A stretch of DNA of 64,000 nucleotides, from NCBI GenBank assembly GCA_032358165.1, contig JAALGY010000001.1:620001-684000 (forward strand), in the 5' to 3' direction. A model generated the notes under the pieces. The model was not told the DNA's origin, did no database searches, and saw only the letters and a program-made list of their open reading frames with translations. Positions 1-11,865 of the stretch are shown here, in pieces (positions within the stretch are counted from its first letter, which is position 1; each line of letters starts with the position of its first letter). The DNA comes from Diplosphaera chodatii. Lineage: Eukaryota; Chlorophyta; Trebouxiophyceae; Prasiolales; Stichococcaceae. The translations under genes and the position numbers were made by a program.

Positions 1-152
1 ATCACCGCCCCGTCTCGCACAGGTGAGGGCACTGGCATCGTCGTGCGGAGCAGTCAGGTGTGCAGAGCCGGCACGCTGTCCTGTGTGGGCAACGCGCACG
101 CGCCCCCGCGGAGCAGGCCGCTGGAAGTTCTGTCTGCTTTCTGAATGTGCAG

Positions 153-244
153 GCACTCTCGGAGCGAAGTGGCTCGTGTACTGCCAGACCAAGATAAATC
201 TTGATCAATCTGGTGAGGTCTCTAGGCAGATCACCCTGACTGTT

Positions 245-284
<40 letters not shown>

Positions 285-2086
285 AGCCGCCACCTCCGAG
301 CCCGCCCCCAGAACCACCCAGTCCGCCGCCCAGCCCGCCTCCTGCACCGCCTCCCCCGCCCCCGCCCAGCCCGCCGCCAGAACCACCCAGTCCACCGCCG
401 CCCAGCCCGCCGCCAGAACCACCCAGTCCACCGCCTCCCAGCCCACCGCCTTCCCCGCCTCCTGCACCGCCCCCGAGCCCGCCGCCACCCAAGCCCCCCA
501 GCCCACCTCCGTTCCCGCCGCCGCCGCCGAAGCAGCGGCCCACAGCCACGCCCACCAAGCCCAAGCCGACCCAGCCACTGCTTCCGGCAAGGTTTGCTTC
601 GTGTACACCCATCACCACACGTTCAACTCTGACTGCACGTCGTCCCCCTATCGCTGCTGAGGTGCATGCGTCAATCAGCGAGTGCGTCTAGTTGAGCTGC
701 ACACCATGTCCCAACCACTGAACCCTTGGTCATGCAGCTGCAAGGCGCATGGGGAGTACAGGGCTCCGGGCGGGTGCCGCAGCTGCACAGGAGACAGCAC
801 GCCCTTCCTGGTGGTGAGCTGCGCTGCACCTTTGCAGGACTCACGTGTTCATCCGGGCACAGATGAATCAGCTACGCAGGGTGGATACAACCTGTTCATT
901 GGTGAGTACCATGCAGATCGCATCCTGAGGCATCCCGCACTTAGTGACATCCGTGCACCCTCACGATCCCATTCTTGCAGACTCGCGGCGGCGCCAACAG
1001 AGTCACATGTGTCCGCCCTGGCACCTTGAGCCTTCGTGCAACCAAATGCTGTGAGTACTGGTCACTGTGCCATACATGTGTGGGCTTGCTCGCACACGCT
1101 GGATGAGCGAAGTCCGTCCATTTACATACCCTGATGCTATATGCCTTTTGTCATCTGCAGCGGACGCATTTCTGCCCACAGCGGTCATCAACAGAGGAAA
1201 GCCGAACACCCTGGTATTGCCATCTACTAAGCCGCATTACAACCTCCTGTTGTCAACCTTCATCACACTGCTGCTGTGCTGGTGCAGCCACAGTGCAGCC
1301 ACACACACAAGCGTGCTGCACCAGCGCTGTGTGTCATGCAGACACATTGGCTGACCAGCAAGCATCGAGGTCACTCAAGCATGGTCAGTATCAGATGTCA
1401 CCCATTGTCTTGCCTCTATGGTTAGCCTGACCCGGGTGTTCCTGCCTGCAGCTGGAATGCATCCCTGCAAACGATGAGCTGGTCTCGATTGGCCTGCCGG
1501 TGAAAAGCAACGTAGTGACCTTCGTGAAGCCGTCTGCCTACGTCACCAAGGCCTTCCGCCTTGATTGTGAGTGCCTCGAAACTGTACACCGCGCCTGCAG
1601 CTATACTACTGTGGATGGACAAAGTCAGATTGAGGTGAGCCCACCATCCAGATATGCTCGATACCAGCAGTTGTGCAGATATGCCTGACTGCGTACTCCC
1701 TTATGCAGCGGATATCAGCGCAGTGACGGATGCCCGGGGCGATGTGGAAACAAGCATCAAGGTCCAGCGCGGCATACAGCGGATGGTTGTGAATTTCAAC
1801 ACAAGGGGCAGCAGACTCAGGTGGGTGCTTGAGGCCGCAGTATACCAAGTGTGTGTATGATATATGACTATCGTTCAGGCCAGCATGCCTAAGTGCCCTC
1901 CCTCGCTCATTAGCGGGACCAGCACACCTAGTAGCCACCAGCTCAGCTGACAGCTGGCTAACTGTGCTGCGCAGAGAAAAGCGCGGGCAGACAGTCAAAC
2001 TGACAGGAGTGCTTGCTCGCGGCGGCATCGGCAGCGGTGGGGGCCTGGACTGGTGCATTGTTTCCTACCTGCCGGTGTGCAAGTGA
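153..2086 (+). CDS. Proline-rich extracellular-matrix-type glycoprotein (3' part)
   Basis: Probable secreted, hydroxyproline-rich cell-wall or matrix protein; the 5' end lies left of the window. Exons read as 153-591, 838-901, 981-1050, 1161-1213, 1452-1566, 1709-1820 and 1975-2086, all in phase, ending in TGA at 2084-2086. The first exon runs from a short globular stretch (about KINLDQSGEVSRQITLTV) into roughly 100 residues of PPP, SPPPEPPSPPP and PAPPPSPPPP repeats, then a basic TPTKPKP segment. This repeat style is typical of the rod domains of volvocine and other green-algal pherophorin-like proteins. The remaining exons encode about 180 residues with scattered cysteines, ending DWCIVSYLPVCK. 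I do not recognise a named domain there, so pherophorin is not claimed. The exon upstream of 153 and the signal peptide are not visible. Confidence 0.6.
245..283 (+). repeat. (CCG)13 microsatellite
   Basis: Thirteen perfect CCG units inside the proline-rich exon, encoding polyproline in frame. A likely site of length polymorphism and of assembly error. Confidence 0.95.
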
Positions 2087-3044
2087 TGCACGGGGACAGG
2101 GCACACGATGCAGCCAGGCAGTCTGCAGAGCAGCCTGCAGAACAGTTCCCTTGCCTGGAAACTGAACAGCACATGAGGAGCAGCAACAAGGGAAGAACAT
2201 ACAATGGAAAGGGGAACGTGAGAGGTGGGACGAAAGGATGTCAGATGCAATTTCGGTGGTCCTGAACCATCCCGGTTGCTAGCATAGTCTGCAAGCCATG
2301 CTCCTGTGCTTGCCAGATGCTGGAGAGTCTCACACGATCCCACAGGAACTGAACAGCCACAATGTGCACTGGCATGGATTCTCCCAAACGTTGCAGATCA
2401 TTCACAATGCGCATATCCCACCGCATGCATGTATCACGCCCCTGTTCACACCTGAACTGATGAATGCAACCTGACCAAATGATATAATAATCTGAGCTGC
2501 GACTGACGTCGTATCTTAGGCAGTCATGAGTTTGCTCTAACAACATCGAACAACTGACCAACTATCTTGCTGCTCATTCAGCACACTCTGCAGCGTTTTT
2601 CAAAGCTCAGCAGCGGTTTATATGGAACGATGCTGGGCACACCAGGCTTTGGTGCACTGCATTCCTTGCTGTCTACGCAGCACAGCGTCACACTGGACGC
2701 AGGTGCTGCCTGCAGCTGAAAGGGCTGCTGGGTGCTGCTGGCTCAGGTCTTGCCTGCAAAACTGGCACCCAGGTGACTCGAAACAACACGGGACCCGCAC
2801 CAAAGCCGCTCCAGGGTAGCCTCCCGCATTGATTGGCCTGCTGCAGCTGGAATCATCGCTGTCGGGCCGTTCTACCGTTCTGCTGTTCCCTTGCTGTGGG
2901 GCCGCTGGACCTGCGTGTGGGCCTGCCTATAGGTGGACGTTCCTCCTTTGCTGCAGGCAGCGAAGGAGAAACTGCCGCATGTGGCTGCGCTGCAGCTGCC
3001 GCCAGCACCGCACTTGATGCGCTGTGGGCCTGGCCGGTTCCCCG
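2087..3044. other. Convergent intergenic spacer
   Basis: Lies between the 3' ends of the proline-rich gene (+) and the GT8 gene (-), so it should hold both 3' UTRs. I see no exon with supported splice sites and no RNA gene. Confidence 0.6.
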
Positions 3045-6000
3045 TCACAGGTACAGCGCCTCCGCCTTGCCGGCCACATACCACGTCGTCGCCAGCTGTA
3101 TGAATGCGTACGTCCACGCGGCCGCCAGCACCGAGCAGCCCGCTACAGGGCGAGACAAGCACCTCACTTCGGTAACGGTGCATGTGACCAGGCTACACAC
3201 TGCTCTCCCCGCCGTGAACATCCCTGCACCACCTCGCATTCATCATACATTGCAATCATGTCCTGGTCAGAAGGTCTGAAAGCATGTCCCCTGCAACGGT
3301 GCCAACCTGCAAGGTCGAAGACCAGGCGCTTGGGCAGGCCGCGCAGCCCCACGATGTCCGCTGCCCAGGGCGTTACCACCAGCATTGCCGACCCAATCGT
3401 CAGATACCTGCAATGAAAAAGTGGACGCCTTCAGGACGTGTGTGAACAGCACATGCCTGAACAGCACCTGCCAGACAACGCGGCATGCGCAGCGATTATA
3501 TGTCGCAAGAAGAGCTACACTGCTCACAGGGCTGTCTTTGTCCAGGGGTGCTGCTGCCAGTGGTACCCAGGCACAGGCTTGCCCCCAACGGAGCGGACCA
3601 TGCCGTTGCTGCTGCCATTACCGGGCACAGTGCCCCGCCCCCAGTGGTAGCACACCTGCAGAGACACAAGTCCACGGTCAGACACAAATCGGCACAGCTG
3701 AGCTTGAACCCAGAGGCTTGACGCCCGCACCAGGCGCATCCTTTAAATGACATAATAGCTGCTCCGAAGCAACAAAGGCAGATTTCATGAAGCGTCACCA
3801 GCAGGATGCGACAAATGCCATGGACCAAGCAAGTCAACTGCGTCAAAAAGAGCCTTTGCAAAGGTATAGCAACTACAGGCGGATATGGTTTGCAAATCTC
3901 CAATAGACATGCGCTGTACAATTGTCAAGTGCAGGAGAGGCGAAGCCTGCACCGTGAACCACGCCGCCAGCAGCATGCAGAAGCTGAACACGAGCCACTC
4001 GCTGGCGAGCGGCCATGCGAAGCGCGGCCGCATGCTGGCTGGGATGAGCGACCCCGTGACCACAGCCGCTGCTGCAAAGCAAGCGAACCCCACGCCGACC
4101 GAGATCGCCTGCAGGGTTGCACACAGCGCTGCAGTGAGCAGATGAGTGGCGTCATAGGTATATATCTGGGGTGCCTTGCCAGAACCCAGGACATCTACTG
4201 CTGTGCTGCTGCTGCATGGTGCACCACAAATTGTGCTTTGTGAGCTCAATGATCAGGTGACACCTGAAACCCGGGCGGCAGGGGGACCACTGGCGCTGCC
4301 ATCGAGGGGCTGCGCTGGAGCGCCATGTGCCCGCCGCTGTTGGGGCGACCCCTGCTGCCGCCGCTGCCTTGTCGATGCCTGTCATGTGCACCACAGCGTG
4401 CGGGTTGGCGCACAGCCATGCAGGGTGATGCCTCGCCGGCAGCACCTTGGCGAAGGAGTAAAAACAGCCGCCAGACCCACAGACCTAGGCATCTACCCTC
4501 CTATGCAAATCTCTGCAAGTGCAAGTATGAGCGCGGTGACAACCCAACACTGCAGGTGTTGCAGCTTCAACAAAAGCCGGCGCTTGCACTGACGGCATGC
4601 AGCGCAGCCCCACCTGAGGAACAGCCGGTGCACGAGCAGCCCCACGATGAGGAAGGGCGCGGGGAAGAGGATCGCGCGGCGCGTGGCGTGCCCTGCGCCA
4701 TCCCCGCGGTGCAGGCCGCCCGGCGTCGGCGGCAGCCGCTCCCGCAGGTCTGTCCACAGCGGCATGAGGTCCACCACCAGCCAGGTGGCGAACCAGTGCC
4801 ACGGCTTGCCGATGCCCAGCGTGAAGTGCACCACCCTGCGGTGCAGTTGGGCGCCAGTGTCAGCTGAAGATGCTGTTTGCGTACAAACTGCACAGCGGTG
4901 CTGTGGCAACAATGCAATGGCCTGGCCTGCACATCACAACTGAGCAGCATGACTACCAGCTGTGCCTACAGCTGGTAGTCATATATGTGATAGCAGCTTG
5001 TTGCTCCAGCTGCAGCAACAAGCTGCTATCACATACACGATCGATCTCATGGTCCTGCTCCAAAATTACAGGCGTCAAGATGGGGCAGTGATGTTGTGAA
5101 CTTTCGAAAGCCACCTGATCTCCTCTGGCTGCAGCGTCCACCGGTTGCCGTTGATGACGTACAGCCCCAGGTCTGCATTGTACATGGTGGGCAGCCGCAT
5201 GATGGACATCCCGGCACCGCTGTAGTCCCGCCGTGGGTCAAACATCGGCGCATCCGAAAAGCCATAGAAGTAGCTGTTCAGGAAGCCCTGGTCCCCCCTG
5301 CAGCAGCACGGCACGGCGTTAGGACTTGGTTGCTGGACCAAGAACCTCGCACAAGATGGGTCATTAGCTGCTGATGTCGGTTCCAAGTGCGAGTCTGTCT
5401 GGTACTCTCAGCTGCCACTGCTGGCTCACACATTGCAACACTGACATGCGAGTGCCAGTGTGCTATGCAGGATCACCCTGTGTATGACGGCAGCTGCGCG
5501 ATCTTGGACAGCATGTCCCTGAAGACCTGCGTGGACGGCTCCACGACCAGCACCCCAGAGTTCAGCCGCTCGCTGTGGCGCATCGCCGCGCAGAAGCCCG
5601 GGCAGCCAAACGCCTCGTCCATGTTGCGCGTCACGATGGTGTCGGCATCCAGGAAGATCACTGCAGGAGGACCACATACTTACCATCAGCAGCTTGTCGC
5701 CGAATGGATGCATGGCAGGAGGCGCGGGCACCACAGGAAGCCTCAGGACTCAGCACATGGTTCGGATACATGTGAGGTGCTCCAAACCACGACGGAGAGG
5801 TCAGCAGGGCCCACGTTTGCTGTACTCCGTCATGTTGAAGATGGCGAGCTTGGTGTAGACGGCCCAGAAGCGGGGCGGGAAGGCTTTGGCGCCGGCGCCG
5901 TCGCCCGCCGCCCGCCACATGCCCGGGTTGCGGATCGCGTCCACGCGCCGCACGTTCCACCCCTCGTTGATCAGCGTGTCCTCGCTGTCGGTGCCCAGCG

Positions 6001-7258
6001 GCCCCGCCAGCAGCACCACCAGGTCCCTGCGGTCAGCAGCCTCAAAGGATGAGTTCAAGAAGTTTGGCCACAGAGCAGAGGCTGCGCTGTTTGTGGCCAC
6101 CAATGCAGCGCTGGTTACTGTCAACATCAGGTGGCTGCTGTGCTGAGTAGAGCTGCGAGCAACACGACCGTTCATTTGGACAGCGTGTGCTGCATGAGGC
6201 CAGAGTGCTCCACCATGGCCAGGTACGCCACCTGTCCACCCTGATACTTTGCTGCCTGCTCATGTATGCACAGCGTGTATACGTCTGGCATGGCGTTACT
6301 GCAGTGCCCCACACGGGTTGTGGCAATAGGCTGATCAGCACATGTTGACCTCACAGTCGTAGGACAGGCAGACCTGGTGGTCCCGGTCTCCCGCAGGCTC
6401 TGCCCCAGCACGCGCACGCCGAGCATGAAGGCCTCGCCGTACAGCAGCGTGACGTAGGCCTGCCGCCCCCCGCCGAGCCCGCTGCTGCTGCTGCTGTCTG
6501 CTGCCAACCCCTGTGTGACGCAGACGAGCATGCACACATCGACACACGACTGAATGATCACCTGCCACCTGCATACGCTCACGCTGGTGGTGCTGCCACC
6601 ACTATTGCTGCCGAACACATGTGGAGCCATACCATTGAATCTGGCAATTTCAGGCTGTGCCAGTCTGCAGCACTTTGATGATGGCAGGTGACAACCTTGT
6701 GCAGCCGCAGCAGAAACAGGTGCAGCTGCCTGGGAGTACTCACACCTGCGCAGCCCTGCCAGTGTTGGTGCTGTTGCTGTGCGCAGCGCCTGCGTGCTGC
6801 TGGTGCAGGCGGCGCTGGTCCGCAGCAGACCCGCCGCCGCCGCCGCTGCCGCTTCTGATGTGCCTGTGGCGCTCGCCGCCGGTCGCCTTGTTGACGGCGT
6901 GCTTGGTGGCGGCGGCAGCATGCTCCACTGCATCGCCGAGGCTGTCCAGACCCTCAGCAAGCGCGGGCCCAAAGCGGCGCGCGATGCTGCCGCCGACCGA
7001 AGCCAGCGGGCCGTCCGTCAGCGGGTTGGACTGCAGTCCGCGCTCGCCACCGCTGGCTGCTGCGCTGTGTGAGGCAATGGCTGCACCACTGCTGCCATCG
7101 CCTGTGCCATCGCCCCTGCCGCTGCTGCCGAGCACCCAGTCGGATGCCGTGTGTGGCTGAGCGTCCGGCTGCCCGTCCGTGCAGCTGGAGGCTGCCAGTG
7201 TTGCGAGGATGAGCGTGCAACGCAGCAGTCGGCTGCACTTGCGCGGCCGCAGCCGCAT
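3045..7258 (-). CDS. IPUT1: Inositol phosphorylceramide glucuronosyltransferase (IPUT1/PGSIP6 type, GT8)
   Basis: Golgi enzyme that transfers glucuronic acid from UDP-GlcA to inositol phosphorylceramide, the first sugar of glycosyl inositol phosphorylceramide (GIPC) sphingolipids. Exons, 5' to 3' on the minus strand: 7258-6746, 6510-6374, 6026-5815, 5660-5477, 5297-5115, 4835-4614, 4378-4264, 4108-3953, 3655-3528, 3407-3307, 3142-3045. The total of 2049 nt keeps phase at every junction and gives 682 residues. After a hydrophobic N-terminus and a low-complexity linker the GT8 domain follows: AYVTLLYGEAFMLGVRVLG, then LIFLDADTIV with the metal-binding DxD (about residue 292), RLNSGVLVVEPS, GGDQGFLNSY, LYVINGNRW and HFTLGIGKPWHWF. 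Several membrane segments follow, such as AISVGVGFACFAAAAVV, as in plant PGSIP6. PGSIP1-5 xylan glucuronosyltransferases lack this polytopic tail, which is why IPUT1 is preferred. Confidence 0.93.
4949..5035. repeat. Two adjacent perfect hairpins in an IPUT1 intron
   Basis: First hairpin: 15-bp perfect arms 4949-4963 and 4968-4982 with a 4-nt loop. Second: 22-bp perfect arms 4984-5005 and 5014-5035 with an 8-nt loop. The two are separated by one base. Both lie wholly within the intron between exons 5297-5115 and 4835-4614 of the GT8 gene, so they would be present in its pre-mRNA. Function unknown; a foldback element remnant or a small-RNA precursor are possibilities. Confidence 0.9.
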
Positions 7259-9393
7259 GCTGATGGCACTTTGGACGCTGACGCTGCCAGCAGCTCAATG
7301 TGCGACGCTTGACATCCCGGTGGCGTTCATGCTGGGGGGCTGCTGCACTGTGCTTGTCGCTTCGGGGCCGAAAGCCCCGTTCTTGGGGTGCTTCCTATTC
7401 AACACCAGTCGTGTTTGAGCCAGCTGGAGGAAGACGGCCTCTGAGGTATCCCTTGGCCGAGCAATGTACCTTCACGCACTCACGCGATGTCAGTAGCAGA
7501 ATGCAGACATTGCCAGGCACAGCTGCACCGTGCCGTGCCTGCAGCATATTCTACCAAATGCAGGGAGGCGATCTGTAGGAGGTGTGGAGGTTTCGAAACA
7601 TCAGGATGAGTCTGATGTCTTGCATGATGCACCCGTGCAGTCCGTTTAACATGTGTGCTGCCACCAGGTTGCATACCTTGGACGGAGACACACGTCGGTG
7701 CAGCCCTCACGACACCCGGTCAGCAAGTGTTTTCATGCAACCAGCAAACTTTGGTCAGCGGCTGCATCCCACGTGCAATCGGCCAAGAGGATCAGGCGTT
7801 GCAGAGTCCTGATGCACGACTCCGCAAGGGCCCCACTGACCTCGCTTGTTGCCGCCTGGCGCACTCAAAGCTTCGTAATCCTCTTGGCATTTCAGGGTTT
7901 ACCCCTTGACTAGCTGAGTTGTCACCCTAGCTGGCAGTGACAATGGCGCGCACCAGCCGCTGTTGCGCCTGCCGCTGCTTGCATGACAGCGTTCGCATTC
8001 TCTGGAATCTGTCCTGACATGCAGACTGTCGGGGAATGGTCAATCGCATCGTAGCGGTCGGTCGTTGAGGTTCGCAGGTACGGTTTCTTCTGTATGCTGC
8101 GCCACTTCATCAACAATGGCAACTGCGGTTGCCAGAGAGCCCTACTGTCGCGTTGAATCGTTGAATCGCCGAAAGGCGGCTGCGCTGGCTTGGTCAGCAG
8201 GTCTGGCCTCCTCTGGTCGACTAACGTTGGCAGGACGACCATGCGGCAGCGGCCAACGGCGTGCCCGCTCAGCTCGCCATCTGTGAATGATATGATCTGG
8301 ATGATGAGCTGCCTGACATCTGCACCGGGCCGAAGCTGCTTGCAGCTTCGATGCGGCTGAAGTGTGCCAGCTAGCGCGGGTGCTGTGCCCAGCGACACAC
8401 TGAGCCCCGCGGCGGATCAGCCACATACAACAGGCAGCCGACTAATTGCTCATGTCATCAGTACGCAGTACGGCCGCGCGTGCGCAGGCGCAGGAACTTC
8501 ATCCGCCGGGTTTTGGCACACTTCGTAGTCATCTCGGAAGTTCTGGCTGTGTCACTTTGTCTGCTATTTAGTGACACTCTCAGCATTACATTTTGCTCAA
8601 TGCTCTGTGCAGTACGCAACCGTCCGAAGCCGCAGAGCCGCTGGGCTGCGTTTGCCGGGCCGTTCAGCTGGCGAGTGGAACGTGGCAACCGGCTGGGTGC
8701 AGTCATGGGAGTGCGCCTCGGGTGCCTGGGATCAGGGCTGCGGGTTGGATGAGTCAAGGGCGTGCCATCGCCGCCGATGCTGCTTGCTGATACGGCAGCC
8801 ACCGACAGGCAGGGCCAGCAGGGCCTGCGTCACAGCCAGCCTGGTGTGAAGGGGCGCAAACGGGAACGCGTTGTGCCAGCGGTGGCCAGCTGGCGGTGGC
8901 CTGTGACCCCGATCGCCTGACGTGCACCCAGCAACGGCGACCGCACTGCCGCTGCCAGGTGCGTCGGCAGCTGCCGTCCTGCGAGGGTGGCCCATCCTCG
9001 GGTGGGTGCACGTTGCAACTTCACAATGTGCTCCCGCAGCCTGCTGGACTCCGGCGCCCTTTGTGATGCTTTCGATGTGGCTGACAGAAAGCAAGCTGCG
9101 TAGCACTCGCCCGGGACGTACAGCGACATGCAGTCAGTAGTGCACCAGCAGCGGCAGTGACGCTGGTCAGAGTGTCGCACGAGCAGGGCAGCGAGTGCCT
9201 CCTGCAACGGCATGCATCTTGACGCTGTGCTTGCGTTGCGCCTTAGGCACGGTCGTGTGGCCACCAGCCAGCAGCCAATCCTGTACACCTGGGCACTTGT
9301 GCACCTGGCACCGCTCACGACTTCCTTTCATCTTGCCTTCCTTGCCTGGTGGCTGGGCGGATTGCTGACTGCAGAGGAGCACGTTTGCAGGGC
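7259..9393. other. Divergent intergenic region, IPUT1 and bZIP
   Basis: About 2.1 kb between the start codons of two diverging genes; both promoters and 5' UTRs must lie here. I found no exon supported by splice phase or family similarity. A small GC-rich hairpin (6-bp arms 7363-7368 and 7374-7379, loop CGAAA) is the only local structure noticed. Confidence 0.6.
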
Positions 9394-11782
9394 ATGGATG
9401 CGGACGGCGGCCGCGGTGGGGCACGACCGCTGGGACGTGCGGCGGACTTCCCATCAGATGACGATGGCGCTAGTGGCAGCGACGGCGACGCACAGCCGCC
9501 ACGCAAGTCGGCCCGCAGCAGGGCGCCCAGCGGCCGGATGCGGGAGCTCGCAAACCTGGGCGACGACGACGGCGACGACGACTGGGATGCGCCCGGCGGC
9601 GGCGGCGGCGCGGGTCCCGGCGGGCTGGTCGGCCTCGGCAGCGGCGGCATCCCCAGGGGCAAGCGCAGCGCTCGCAGCTTTGGCGGCGGCGGTGGCGGCG
9701 GCGGAGGCAGCCTAGCCAGAGGCCCCTCGGCCACCCCCAGCAATGGCAGCGGCAGCGGGGACCTGCTGGACGACGCCGGCGCAGGTGCAGCCCGGCGAGC
9801 TTGGCGCTGTCCAGCTGCCCCCCTGCCTGCTGTGGGGCGACCAGCTGACATGATGCGCGACAGCACTCCGCTTCGCCCAGCCCCTTGTGCACGGTCACAA
9901 GCCGAACACAATGGAGCACAGATGGTGTCACGTGCAATCCTGCAGGCAGCGCGGATGGGGGTGGGGGCCCGGGCGGCCCCAAGCGCCTCAGCCGCCGCAT
10001 CATCGCCAACCGGCAGTCCGCGCAGCGCTCCCGGCTGCGCAAGCTGCAGTACATCACCGACCTGGAGGCCAACATCTCGGGGCTCAACGACCAGGTGTCG
10101 CAGCTGGGGCCCCAGCTCGCCTTCCTCAAGGCGCAGCACACAGGTGTCAGCTTGACGACTCCGATGCTGTGGCAGACACGTTCTGCCGCCGTGCCGTGTG
10201 AGACGTATTGCTTGCCAGCCCGGTGCTCTGCTTGGGTCATCAATCAATCGAACGAGCGTTCTTGACATGCAGGCTTCGGTCAGCAGAATGACGAACTGCG
10301 GGCGCAGGTGTCGAAGCTGCTGCAGGAGACGCAGTACAAGGTGCACATCGTGGGTGCACCAGTGCCACCTTGATGCTACAGCTACAGCTTGCTGCGGGCT
10401 TGTCCATCGGGCTGGCAGTGCAGACCAGGGGACCCCTGCATCACATTTTTCCAGCATGTGTCTTTCAATGCTGATCAATTGTGCCTGCTGCGAGCTGCAG
10501 GACAGCCTGAATGAGGCGCTGCGGGGGGAGCTGGCCCGGCTGCAGGCGGCGGCGGCGGAGGCCCTGCAGCAGCAGCAGCAGCAGGGCGTCCCCATCCCGG
10601 CGTCTGCGGCCCCCTCCGCCGGGCTGGCCCCCGGCCTGGCAGCCCTGGGGCGCATCCCCTCAGCAGGCGCCCCATCTCCGCCCCAGGGTGGGCACTCTCC
10701 GGTGCCGCCGCCGCAGCCATCGGGCCTGGGGGATGCCGCGACGACGGCCACGGCGGCGAGGGCTCGCGGGCAGGCGACTGGCGGCGTCGGCAGCCCTGCG
10801 CCGGCCGCCCCGGCGTTCGACTTAGCAGCCGCCCTCGCAGCCAGGAGCGCGACTGCAGCGGCGCCCAGCCTTGGTGCGCACCCTGCTGTGCCTGCAAAGC
10901 TCACTTCAGAAGTGCAGCGTGCAATGTCCCATGACACCTCGCAGTGGCTCCAGTTAAGCATAAAGTGTGCCCTGTTTCGTCCAAATGTCAAGCATGGGCT
11001 GCCTAGGTGGGCCAGGTTGCAGCCTAAAGGTTTGTGGCAATAGCACAGGGCACCCAACCCCCGCTGCAACCGGTTTGCTGCAGGGCTGGGCGTGGGCTTG
11101 GGTGCAGGCCTCGGAGCAGGCCTGGGCCCGCGACCGGGCAGTGCGGGCGGCGCTGCAGGGGGGCCCGGTGCAGGGGGCACGCGCTCGCCTTTGCTGGGGC
11201 AGGGGCTGCTGGGCCTGGGGCGGGCGGGTGGCAGTAAAGTCGCTGGCGGTGGCGGCGGCGGCGGTGCCCCTTCGAGCTCTGCACAGGACCTGGCAGCGCA
11301 GGTGCGACACCAGCGATGTGCTGCGACGCACGCTTTGGCACCCTGTCACCTGAGGTGATGGTGGTCGCCATGAACCAGGAACGCCAAATTGTGTATTGCA
11401 ACCCCAAACTGCACATTTCGCTGCAGCTGTGCGCCGTGGCCTTTCCCACATACCCGAGCAACGCTTCCATGTTGTGCAGGTGCTGGCCCTGGGGCCCCCA
11501 GCCAGCACGGGCGCCGGCGGCTTGAACGCCTCGCTGTCCGCCGCCCTGGCGGCGCTGGCGTCGGCGCAGCAGCTGCAGGAGAACGTGAGTGCGGGCCCAC
11601 CCAGTAGCGGAGCCATGCAGCCGCCCAGCACCAATGGCACCCACGGGGTCCGCCACGGCGCCCCCCCAGGGGCCGAGGGCCCTGGCACGGACGGCGACGG
11701 CAGCGCCGCCGCCGCTGCCGGACGCCTGCAGCTCGGCAGCGGCGGCGCCTCCAAGCCGCCCGCGGCCAGCGTCGGCCGCTGA
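9394..11782 (+). CDS. bZIP transcription factor, plant group E-like (bZIP34/61 type)
   Basis: Nuclear DNA-binding regulator. Exons 9394-9784, 9946-10143, 10273-10340, 10501-10873, 11084-11301, 11480-11782 total 1551 nt (516 residues), with phase preserved throughout. The ATG at 9394 is the first in frame after upstream stops. Residues 1-130 are acidic, Gly-rich low complexity. The basic region KRLSRRIIANRQSAQRSRLR (about residues 143-162) has the invariant N-x7-R spacing. It continues as KLQYITDLEANISGLNDQV into leucine heptads that cross three exons, including FGQQNDELRAQVSKLLQET and SLNEALRGELARLQ. The run NRQSAQRSRLRKLQYI and the exon break inside the zipper match the Arabidopsis bZIP34/bZIP61 group. 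The C-terminal 300 residues are Ala/Gly/Pro/Gln-rich, with no domain. Target genes cannot be inferred from sequence. Confidence 0.92.
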
Positions 11783-11832
11783 CTGCCTGCAGTCTGGCAT
11801 GCACGGCAGGTCGTGTCGGTCGGCGCTTCTTC

Positions 11833-11865
<33 letters not shown>

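Noticed and set aside
205..618. Long Gly-rich reading frames antisense to the proline-rich exon
   Set aside because: They are complements of the CCG/CCA-rich polyproline repeat and have no splice or start support.
7363..7379. Small GC-rich hairpin like a terminator
   Set aside because: Six-bp stem only, in a eukaryotic promoter region; no reason to assign function.
9315..11180. 621-residue open frame on the minus strand
   Set aside because: It is a GC-driven shadow of the bZIP gene, whose plus-strand exons give a conserved bZIP domain and consistent phase.
11835..11864. (CAG)10 as a possible polyglutamine exon
   Set aside because: It lies just past the bZIP stop codon and no in-frame exon with splice sites includes it, so it is treated as a 3' UTR microsatellite.
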